Assembly: GCA_019090845.1 (NCBI GenBank)
Contig: JAHRVD010000158.1
Span: 1-5,079 of the forward strand
Origin: Marinosulfonomonas sp.
GTDB lineage: Bacteria > Pseudomonadota > Alphaproteobacteria > Rhodobacterales > Rhodobacteraceae
Length of the DNA: 5,079 nt
Reading direction: 5' to 3'
In this document: in pieces, positions 1 through 5,079 of the stretch
Layout of the letters: each line of letters starts with the position of its first letter
Position numbering within the stretch: the first letter of the stretch is position 1
The notes under the pieces: model-generated
Seen by the model: only the letters and a program-made list of their open reading frames with translations
What the model was told of the DNA's origin: nothing
Databases searched by the model: none
Translations under genes and position numbers: made by a program

Positions 1-29
1 CGGCAGCGTCAGATGTGTATAAGAGACAG
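1..29 (+). other. Residual Nextera transposase adapter (artefact)
   Basis: Bases 11-29 read AGATGTGTATAAGAGACAG, the 19-base Tn5 mosaic end used in Illumina Nextera libraries. Bases 1-10 (CGGCAGCGTC) are the 3' part of the Read 1 adapter arm that precedes it; only the first four bases of the full adapter are missing. This is library sequence left at a contig end. Native DNA starts at base 30, and the reading frame of the truncated ccmH stays intact right up to that junction. Confidence 0.97.
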
Positions 30-222
30 CATTTGAATCGTCAATGCTTTGATTGCGGCACACCACGCACCGCAATCCTTTGCTAAGCTCGCGCGCCCGC
101 TTTTCAAGAACCGTATCCGCCAGCATCTCATCGGGATTAACGGCGCCGACAGGGGCTGGCGCCCAGAAAACCCAGAGACTAACAACCGCCGCGACGATCC
201 TGATGATCCTGCCCGCCAACAT
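30..222 (-). CDS. ccmH: Cytochrome c maturation protein CcmH/CycL, N-terminal part (truncated by contig end)
   Basis: CcmH is a membrane-anchored periplasmic thiol-oxidoreductase of system I. It handles the CxxCH cysteines of apocytochrome c and works with CcmF in haem ligation. 64 codons are visible. Residues 1-27 form a signal peptide or anchor with a plausible cleavage after VGA. Residues 50-64 read [15 protein letters not shown], the family hallmark with redox cysteines C52 and C55. The ATG at 222-220 lies one base after the ccmF TGA (226-224), suggesting translational coupling. A GGGGAGG (minus strand, 241-235) lies 12 bases upstream, a rather long spacing. The rest of the gene (family members are usually about 150 aa in alphaproteobacteria) is missing because the contig ends in adapter; this is an assembly limit, not a pseudogene. 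The motif makes the family assignment firm. Confidence 0.93.
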
Positions 223-223
223 G

Positions 224-2212
224 TCAGACCGAAGCCTCCCCGACCTGTGTTGACACCTGAACCCTGCGCCTTGGCGCTCCGATCCGCATTCTGCGATCCA
301 CCAATGAAAGCAAACCACCGAGCGCCATCAGCACTGGCCCTATCCAGACAAAAATTACGCCCGGGTGGTAATAGATGCGCGCGACCCACTGACCGCGGTC
401 ATTCGGTTCCCCGATGGCGACATATAGATTTGTTAACCCACTCAGTGCAATCGCGGCCTCGGTCGTGACCCTGCCACTGACGGGATAGTACCGCCTTTCA
501 GAGCTCATTTCCATGATGTCGCGACCCTGGCGCGCGATCAGAAATGTGCCACTCTCCAACTGATAATTACTGCCCGCTCCGCCGCGCACATCCTGAAGCG
601 TAAAGGTGTAGCCCGCAATCTCCGCGCTATCGCCCGGGGCCATTGCTACAATACGCTCTTGTTCCCAAACGGTGACACAAGTCACCCCAGCCACGAACAG
701 CCCCACCCCCGCATGCGCGATAATCATCCCGTAGGTTGCCCGCGGCGTCGATCTGGCAAGGTGGAGACTGCGCGCCCAGCGTCTTTCCAGCAACCGGGTG
801 CGTTTCACCAAGATAGCAACGGAACCGACGACAAGCCACGCCGCGAGCGCTAGGCCCAAAGCGGCACCAAGCTTGGCGACACCGAAAATACTCACCACCG
901 CGACCCCAATCAGGGCCGTCGCCACAGCCGTGCCCTTCAGGCGCTTGACCGCTCCCTTCAAATCATCGCGCTTCCAGTGCAGGAATGGCCCCAGAGCAAG
1001 AACCAACAGCAAAGGGATGACCAAGGGCACGAAACTACGATTGAAGTATGGCGCCCCGACCGAGATTTTGTCTGGCCCGATCAATTCGACGAAAAGCGGA
1101 TAAAACGTGCCAAGAAACACGGTGCCAGCACCGACGACAAGAAGGATATTGTTCACAACAAGACCGCCTTCGCGTGAAACCGGCGTAAAGGGCACCAGCC
1201 GGTCAAGACGGCGCGCGCGCACTGAAAACAGCGTCAACGCTCCCCCGGTAAAAACCAAAAGCAGAAGAAGTATGCCCATTCCGCGGGCAGGGTCGGCTGC
1301 AAATGCATGTACGCTGGTCAAAATGCCTGACCGAGTTAGGAAAGTTCCTATCAAGCTAAGCGAAAACGTCAGGATTGATAAAAACAATGTCCAGACAATC
1401 AGTGCCTGCCGTCGTTCAACGACAATGGCGGAATGCAGCAAGGCCGTCCCTACGAGCCAGGGCATAAAGCTGGCATTTTCAACCGGGTCCCAAAACCACC
1501 AGCCACCCCAGCCAAGCTCGTAATAGGCCCAGAAACTTCCAAGCGTGATCCCTAATGTCAGGCAGATCCATGCCGCCAGCACCCAGGGCCGCACATACCG
1601 TGCCCATGCGCTGTCAACTTTACCCTCGATCAATGCCGCCACCGCAAAAGAGAACGCCACCGAAAAACCGACATAGCCGAGATAAAGGAAAGGGGGGTGC
1701 AGAACGAGGCCAATATCCTGCAAGAGCGGGTTGAGTTCCTGCCCGTCGGCGGGCGCAGGGTGAAGCCGCTCAAACGGATTTGAGGTGAATATTGTCAGTG
1801 CCAGAAACCCGGCCGCAATGGCCCCTTGTATCGCCAGAACGCGCGCCTTGAGTGTCACCGGAAGGTTCCGTGCAAACGCTGCTATAAAGGCACCGAATGT
1901 GGCAGTGGCCAGAATCCACAGCAGCAGGGAACCTTCGTGGTTACCCCATGTCGCGGCCAGCCGAAAAAAGTAGGGCATCGCCGTGTTGGAATTGATCGCC
2001 ACAACCGCAAGCGAAAAATCTGAAACGACAAAGGCGCGCGCCAGAAGTGCAAAAGATAAGCCAACGAAAATCAACTGGGCAATTGCCGAATAATCCGCAA
2101 AAACCATCTGATTGATATCCCGTCGCCATGCTCCGGCAAGCGGCACGACCGTCTGCGCGACTGCAATCATCAACGCAAGGATAAGACAATACTGCCCCAG
2201 CTCTGCCGTCAT
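224..2212 (-). CDS. ccmF: Haem lyase subunit CcmF (cytochrome c-type biogenesis protein)
   Basis: CcmF is the large inner-membrane subunit of the system I holocytochrome c synthase. It takes haem from holo-CcmE and, with CcmH (and CcmI where present), attaches it to CxxCH motifs of periplasmic apocytochromes. The 662-aa product has the usual family length and many hydrophobic helices. The tryptophan-rich WWD haem-handling motif is at residues 235-246 ([12 protein letters not shown]). The four family histidines appear as H172 (LHPP), H260 (LLHS), H302 (SVHAF) and H500 (IAHAG), matching by position the periplasmic and transmembrane ligands known from E. coli CcmF. A periplasmic segment at about 520-615 precedes a last helix (618-637). 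The start is set at MTAELGQ because family members begin this way and AGAGG lies 6 bases upstream; the frame stays open 42 codons further (to 2338), but that extension is charged and unlike CcmF. ccmE, often just upstream in alphaproteobacteria, is absent here: the next gene is divergent. ccmH follows after one base. Confidence 0.97.
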   Translation of the reverse strand: MTAELGQYCLILALMIAVAQTVVPLAGAWRRDINQMVFADYSAIAQLIFVGLSFALLARAFVVSDFSLAVVAINSNTAMPYFFRLAATWGNHEGSLLLWILATATFGAFIAAFARNLPVTLKARVLAIQGAIAAGFLALTIFTSNPFERLHPAPADGQELNPLLQDIGLVLHPPFLYLGYVGFSVAFSFAVAALIEGKVDSAWARYVRPWVLAAWICLTLGITLGSFWAYYELGWGGWWFWDPVENASFMPWLVGTALLHSAIVVERRQALIVWTLFLSILTFSLSLIGTFLTRSGILTSVHAFAADPARGMGILLLLLVFTGGALTLFSVRARRLDRLVPFTPVSREGGLVVNNILLVVGAGTVFLGTFYPLFVELIGPDKISVGAPYFNRSFVPLVIPLLLVLALGPFLHWKRDDLKGAVKRLKGTAVATALIGVAVVSIFGVAKLGAALGLALAAWLVVGSVAILVKRTRLLERRWARSLHLARSTPRATYGMIIAHAGVGLFVAGVTCVTVWEQERIVAMAPGDSAEIAGYTFTLQDVRGGAGSNYQLESGTFLIARQGRDIMEMSSERRYYPVSGRVTTEAAIALSGLTNLYVAIGEPNDRGQWVARIYYHPGVIFVWIGPVLMALGGLLSLVDRRMRIGAPRRRVQVSTQVGEASV

Positions 2213-2218
2213 TTTCTG

Positions 2219-2223
2219 CCTCT
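2219..2223 (-). promoter_or_regulatory. Ribosome binding site that fixes the ccmF start
   Basis: On the minus strand AGAGG is followed by CAGAAA and then the ATG at 2212-2210. This 6-base spacing supports the internal MTAELGQ start over the upstream in-frame ATG at 2338. Confidence 0.6.
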
Positions 2224-2447
2224 GCCCAGGACCGGCTATGCATCCATTTTGTTTTGTGCGGGAAAAGAGCCGGTCGTCTGCGAATTTACTGACGCCCACA
2301 CCCAGCCTGTTTGTATCACGCCTTGGGTTGTGTTGCATCTGCCGCAGGGCCGATCCTTCTAAACTTTGGTTTATTCGGCAGGATCTTGCTCAGATAAACA
2401 CGCCAAACGTTGGAAAAACCTCGAAATTGACGAATTCCATGGATAGA

Positions 2448-2500
2448 GATCGTCGCCAAATATACGACTTGATCTATGGTGTGACCCATACGGACGTCCG
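2448..2500 (+). promoter_or_regulatory. Cluster of three inverted repeats just upstream of the cytochrome b start
   Basis: Three dyad symmetries lie end to end. GATCGTCG (2448-2455) pairs with CGAC-tt-GATC (2465-2474) around a 9-base spacer. TATGG (2475-2479) pairs with CCATA (2486-2490) around a 6-base loop. CGGACGTCCG (2491-2500) is a perfect 10-base palindrome ending 8 bases before the ATG, overlapping the start of the weak ribosome binding site GGTGA. They could be operator half-sites or leader RNA structure that masks the ribosome binding site. Dyads this short can occur by chance, and no regulator is identified. Confidence 0.3.
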
Positions 2501-2508
2501 GTGAAGCA

Positions 2509-3435
2509 ATGGAACTGCAACGGCAAAATAAAACGCGCACTGTCCAAGCAGCGCAAGTAGGCACGCCCGCTAATGCCGGGTCAATGGCCGGCAAAGCACC
2601 TGCCAGCGGTCCGACTGTGCGGGGTCAGCATGACATACTGATTGTAACCATCGTCATGGTCCTGATGCTTGCCTATGCTTGGGCGCAAAGGAATGAAGGG
2701 CATCTGACAGCAGAAACAGGAATTGGCTACTACCTTGGCATCGTCGGCTCGGTGATGTTGCTCCTTTTGTTGCTCTATCCATTGCGCAAACGGGTTTCCG
2801 CGATGCGCTGGCTGGGTCCGATTCCGCAGTGGTTTCGCCTCCATATGTTGTTAGGCGTCGTCGGACCTGCTCTGGTGTTGCTCCATTCGAACTTCACGCT
2901 GGGGTCTCTCAACTCTCAGGTTGCGTTGTTCAGTATGCTTATTGTCGCTGGCAGCGGTTATGTCGGCCGGTTCCTCCACCGGCACGTTCATCTCGGGTTG
3001 AGCGGACGCAAACGCACGGTTTCCGAAATGAAAAATGCGGTCAAAGCACAATGGCCGGAACTGCAGGAGTTGCGCGCTGGCAGGGCGCAGATACTGGGCG
3101 AACTGGAAGCCTACGAAGTGCGCCATCTGAAAGAGGACGGCGCGCTGACCGCTACTGCCGCAGCATCTGTGGTTAGCCGCTTTTCGCGTCGCAGGCTGCG
3201 GCGCCGGCTACTGGCCTTTTCCGGCGCGACCGGTCCGGGCGGCGTGGCCGGCACAAAGCCCAACCAGCGGCAGATCAGGCGCAGTATCGACGCCTACCTG
3301 GCTGCGGTGGAAACCGCGCAAACCTTCATCCTTTACGAACGCTTGTTTGCGCTTTGGCATTTTCTCCACCTGCCGCTTTTTTTCATTCTTTTTGCCGCGG
3401 CCATCCTGCATGTCATTGCAGTTCACCTGTACTAG
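2509..3435 (+). CDS. Membrane b-type cytochrome, ferric-reductase-like (putative electron donor to the multihaem cytochrome)
   Basis: The 308-aa product is an inner-membrane protein with five predicted helices at about 42-59, 73-90, 108-128, 135-155 and 279-303. Charge distribution suggests a cytoplasmic N-terminus and periplasmic C-terminus. Helix 3 carries H112 and H126 and helix 5 carries H287 and H301. Both pairs are 14 residues apart, the spacing that binds two stacked b haems in ferric reductase/NADPH oxidase membrane domains; H284, H306 and the H157/H159/H161 cluster are alternatives. Residues 164-277 form a long basic, helix-prone cytoplasmic loop (RRRLRRR near 227-233). No FAD, NAD(P) or iron-sulphur motif is present, so the electron source must be a quinol or another protein. 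The ATG is the only ATG/GTG between an in-frame stop (2482) and the gene body; its GGTGA ribosome binding site is weak. ATG 2584, nearer the first helix, is an alternative start. The stop is 7 bases before the multihaem cytochrome start, indicating one operon. Membrane haem protein is well supported; exact family is less certain. Confidence 0.72.
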   Translation: MELQRQNKTRTVQAAQVGTPANAGSMAGKAPASGPTVRGQHDILIVTIVMVLMLAYAWAQRNEGHLTAETGIGYYLGIVGSVMLLLLLLYPLRKRVSAMRWLGPIPQWFRLHMLLGVVGPALVLLHSNFTLGSLNSQVALFSMLIVAGSGYVGRFLHRHVHLGLSGRKRTVSEMKNAVKAQWPELQELRAGRAQILGELEAYEVRHLKEDGALTATAAASVVSRFSRRRLRRRLLAFSGATGPGGVAGTKPNQRQIRRSIDAYLAAVETAQTFILYERLFALWHFLHLPLFFILFAAAILHVIAVHLY

Positions 3436-3442
3436 GTCCGGC

Positions 3443-4819
3443 ATGGCGGATTGGATAAAGGCGCTGGCAAATTTCGTCGCTCACAGCCTGCTTGCCATGA
3501 TTTTGCTGACCGCATCCGCCCAAGCCCAAAGCCTGTTTGAACGGCTTGTACTACCTGGCGACCTGACAAGCTCACACAGCGAGCTGCAAAAAGACTGCGC
3601 TAACTGCCATGACGATTTCAAAAAAGGCGCGCAGGTCGGGCTTTGTCTGGATTGCCACAAGGACGTATCCGGTGACCTGAAAGCAGCGTCCGGTTTTCAC
3701 GGACGCTCCGCCGAAGCACAGGCATCAGAATGCGACCATTGCCATACCGACCACAAGGGCCGTGATTTTCAGATCGCGTTACTGGATCGGGAAACCTTCG
3801 ATCACGACCAGACCGATTTCAGGCTGGACGGTGCCCATATGCGTGTGGCCTGCGAAAATTGTCACCAATCCAGCGAACCCTTCCGCAAGGCCGCATCCCA
3901 ATGTTTCGACTGTCACAGGAATGAAGACCGGCATGATGGCAAACTGGGCAATGATTGCGCGAATTGCCACAAATCCACGGGCTGGGCCGATGTCAGCACA
4001 TTTGACCATTCTAAAACAGATTTCCCACTTACCAATGCCCACAAGACTGTCTCCTGTGCCGTATGCCACGCCGGGGAAGCCTTTGAAGACCTTCCGGTGA
4101 AATGCGTTGGCTGCCACCGCATTCAGGATGTGCACGAAGACCGGTTCGGCGCCAAGTGCGAAACTTGCCACGTAAACACGAAATGGAGTGAGGTAAGGTT
4201 CGATCACGGACTAGACACAGATTTCAGACTGGAGGGGGCGCACAAAACCGCGCAGTGCAACGATTGCCATGCCGAAAATGTTTTTAAGCACCCCCAAGGC
4301 TCAGATTGCGCCAGTTGCCATCGCCCGGACGACACGCATCGCGGCGAGCTTGGCATAAACTGTGCTGACTGCCATTCTTCCAGCGGTTGGCTGAAGGATG
4401 TCTATTTCGACCACGATTTCACCGACTTTCCCCTCATTGGCCAACATAGGGTTGTGCCCTGCGAAGGATGCCATATCGACACCACGTTTCAGATCGCCCA
4501 AAGCGATTGCGTTTCATGTCACACAAGCGACGACGCGCACCGCTCAAAACTGGGTCCGGAATGTGAAACATGCCACAACCCAAACGGCTGGGCATTTTGG
4601 CTTTTTGATCACAATGCTCAAACGCGGTTTTCGCTGACTGGGGCGCACGCCGCCCAGAAATGCGAAAATTGTCATGCACAACCGGTCAACGACCGGCCCC
4701 TGCTTTCACGAAGCTGCCTGTCCTGTCACCGCTCTGACGATGTGCACAAAGGGACATTTGGTGCCCAATGCAGCGCTTGCCATTCGACCGCGACATTCAA
4801 GGGCGCGCGTCTGAAATGA
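3443..4819 (+). CDS. Secreted 18-haem c-type cytochrome built of three-haem repeats
   Basis: The 458-aa protein has a Sec signal peptide (residues 1-28, hydrophobic core LLAMILLT, cleavage after AQA) and 18 CxxCH c-haem motifs between C52 and H447. No other transmembrane segment or lipobox cysteine is seen, so the mature protein should be periplasmic and soluble. That is about one haem per 24 residues of mature protein, typical of electron-wire multihaem cytochromes. Besides the motif histidines there are exactly 18 histidines at repeat-conserved or corresponding positions, enough to ligate every haem with two histidines. The start ATG 3443 is chosen because it begins the signal peptide and lies 7 bases after the upstream stop; an upstream in-frame ATG (3347) would overlap the cytochrome b gene. 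The ribosome binding site is weak, so translation may be coupled to the upstream gene. Likely role (inference): accepting electrons from the neighbouring b cytochrome for periplasmic transfer or storage. It belongs loosely with cytochrome c3/c7-like doubled-CxxCH proteins; no named orthologue is recognised. Haem attachment would need the Ccm system encoded next door. Confidence 0.95.
   Translation: MADWIKALANFVAHSLLAMILLTASAQAQSLFERLVLPGDLTSSHSELQKDCANCHDDFKKGAQVGLCLDCHKDVSGDLKAASGFHGRSAEAQASECDHCHTDHKGRDFQIALLDRETFDHDQTDFRLDGAHMRVACENCHQSSEPFRKAASQCFDCHRNEDRHDGKLGNDCANCHKSTGWADVSTFDHSKTDFPLTNAHKTVSCAVCHAGEAFEDLPVKCVGCHRIQDVHEDRFGAKCETCHVNTKWSEVRFDHGLDTDFRLEGAHKTAQCNDCHAENVFKHPQGSDCASCHRPDDTHRGELGINCADCHSSSGWLKDVYFDHDFTDFPLIGQHRVVPCEGCHIDTTFQIAQSDCVSCHTSDDAHRSKLGPECETCHNPNGWAFWLFDHNAQTRFSLTGAHAAQKCENCHAQPVNDRPLLSRSCLSCHRSDDVHKGTFGAQCSACHSTATFKGARLK
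3572..4816 (+). repeat. Six tandem three-haem protein modules
   Basis: At protein level the cytochrome repeats every 67-68 residues. Modules are residues 44-130 (divergent N-terminal unit with longer spacers), 131-198, 199-265, 266-333, 334-400 and 401-458. The consensus of the regular units is (A/Q)H-x4-CxxCH-xn-CxxCH-x2-D/E/Q-D-x-H-x3-(L/F)G-x2-CxxCH-x3-(G/K)W-x3-5-FDH-x4-5-F-x-L. Each unit supplies three CxxCH motifs plus three further conserved histidines. The last unit ends after its third haem and lacks the Trp and FDH elements. The modules have diverged at DNA level, so this is old duplication rather than recent repeat expansion. Confidence 0.93.
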
Positions 4820-4820
4820 T

Positions 4821-4844
4821 GGGTCCGCCCGGAAACCCGGACTC
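4821..4844 (+). terminator. Hairpin directly after the multihaem cytochrome stop
   Basis: GGGTCCG (4821-4827) pairs with CGGACTC (4838-4844), seven pairs including one G-T, around a 10-base loop. It begins one base after the TGA. There is no T tract directly behind it, so it may be a 3' RNA-stabilising hairpin or part of a factor-dependent terminator rather than a classical intrinsic one. Confidence 0.3.
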
Positions 4845-4863
4845 CGGGGCCACATTCTTGGGC

Positions 4864-4911
4864 GTCACGCTCTCTGGCCCAGCCAAACGGGCGGTGACAG
4901 GTACTATTTTT
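4864..4911 (+). terminator. Weak candidate intrinsic terminator of the cytochrome operon
   Basis: GTCAC (4864-4868) pairs with GTGAC (4894-4898), and inside it GCCC (4877-4880) can pair with GGGC (4889-4892). A run of five T residues follows at 4907-4911, eight bases after the stem. The long internal loop and the distance to the T run make this weak. Confidence 0.25.
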
Positions 4912-4988
4912 CGCAGGAAATTTACGGGGATGTAGAAGAAATCAATATCGATGATGTTCTTTAAATTCAATTATTTAGGTAATTCCTG

Positions 4989-5065
4989 TGGCGCGCTGGG
5001 GAGGATTCGAACCCCCGACCCCTTGATTCGTAGTCAAGTACTCTATCCAACTGAGCTACCAGCGC
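4989..5065 (-). tRNA. tRNA-Arg (anticodon ACG)
   Basis: On the minus strand the 77 bases fold into a full cloverleaf. The acceptor stem GCGCTGG/CCAGCGC is perfect, the D arm begins TAGCTCAG, and the anticodon stem CTTGA/TCAAG encloses CTACGAA with anticodon ACG. The variable loop is five bases, and the T arm GGGGG-TTCGAAT-CCTCC has one G-T pair. The discriminator base is G and the 3' CCA is encoded in the DNA. ACG, normally deaminated to ICG, reads CGU, CGC and CGA. Only 14 bases of upstream flank remain in the window, so its promoter is not visible. Its 3' end points towards the cytochrome operon, which is transcribed convergently with it. Confidence 0.97.
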
Positions 5066-5079
5066 GCGGACAGGCGGGA

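Larger units (their letters stand above)
2213..2508. promoter_or_regulatory. Divergent intergenic region between ccmF and the cytochrome operon
   Basis: This 296-base region separates the ccmF start from the divergent cytochrome b start, so promoters for both directions are expected here. I see no convincing coding sequence, no clear FNR/FnrL-type site (TTGAT-N4-ATCAA) and no strong sigma-70 promoter. A weak plus-strand candidate pairs TTTATT with GATAAA around 2370-2398. A TTGACG at 2427-2432 has no matching -10 element at normal spacing. The right-hand end holds several inverted repeats, listed separately. Possible operons in both directions make this the likely control point. Confidence 0.5.

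Noticed and set aside
9..389. Minus-strand open frame of 126 codons covering the ccmF/ccmH junction
   Set aside because: It is in a different frame from both ccmF and ccmH, and its C-terminal residues LSLIHI are the translated sequencing adapter.
2374..2392. Sigma-54-like -24/-12 promoter (CGGCAGGATCTTGC)
   Set aside because: The GG and GC elements are 9 rather than the required 10 bases apart, and the -24 box matches poorly.
2112..2504. Plus-strand open frame of 130 codons reaching across the intergenic region
   Set aside because: It begins antisense inside ccmF, its product has no domain-like pattern, and it ends just before the cytochrome b gene with no ribosome binding site; judged chance.
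2316..2594. Minus-strand open frame upstream of ccmF as a possible CcmE or small gene
   Set aside because: It lacks the CcmE haem-binding His motif and any signal anchor, and it overlaps the cytochrome b start antisense.
3347..3442. Upstream in-frame ATG as the multihaem cytochrome start
   Set aside because: It would overlap the cytochrome b gene by 89 bases and put 32 extra residues before a complete signal peptide.
3779..4207. Long minus-strand frame (142 codons) antisense to the multihaem cytochrome
   Set aside because: It is a shadow of the repetitive, strongly coding CxxCH gene on the plus strand.
4936..4961. AT-rich hairpin (AAGAA-ATCA/TGAT-g-TTCTT) as terminator of the tRNA
   Set aside because: The stem is almost all A-T with a bulged G, and on the minus strand no T run follows it; too weak to call.

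Overview
The window looks like one end of an assembled contig from an alphaproteobacterium, possibly Rhodobacterales or Rhizobiales. The placement rests on the style of the cytochrome c maturation proteins, the moderately high G+C with GC-rich codon ends, and a tRNA-Arg(ACG) with an encoded CCA; it is a judgement from family resemblance, not a database match. The first 29 bases are not biological: they are the Illumina Nextera transposase adapter left on the contig end, so the biological sequence starts at base 30.

Layout. Bases 30-2212 on the minus strand hold two genes of the system I cytochrome c maturation (Ccm) machinery. ccmF is complete (662 aa). ccmH/cycL follows after a 1-base gap and is cut off by the contig end just after its RCxxC motif. 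A divergent intergenic region (2213-2508) separates these from a plus-strand two-gene operon. Its first gene (2509-3435) encodes a five-helix membrane protein with histidine spacing typical of ferric-reductase/NOX-like di-haem b cytochromes. Seven bases later a secreted multihaem c-type cytochrome begins (3443-4819, 458 aa). It has 18 CxxCH haem-binding motifs arranged as six three-haem modules. A short non-coding stretch with weak hairpins follows, then tRNA-Arg(ACG) on the minus strand (4989-5065).

How the parts may work together (inference). The membrane b cytochrome could carry electrons across the inner membrane, from a quinol or cytoplasmic donor, to the 18-haem cytochrome in the periplasm, which would act as an electron wire or store. 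CcmF and CcmH form the haem lyase that attaches haem to CxxCH motifs, so the divergent neighbour supplies the activity this cytochrome needs 18 times per molecule. I do not recognise the b cytochrome/18-haem pair as a named system, and it is the most interesting content here. No outer-membrane porin, flavin domain or terminal reductase is visible in the window.
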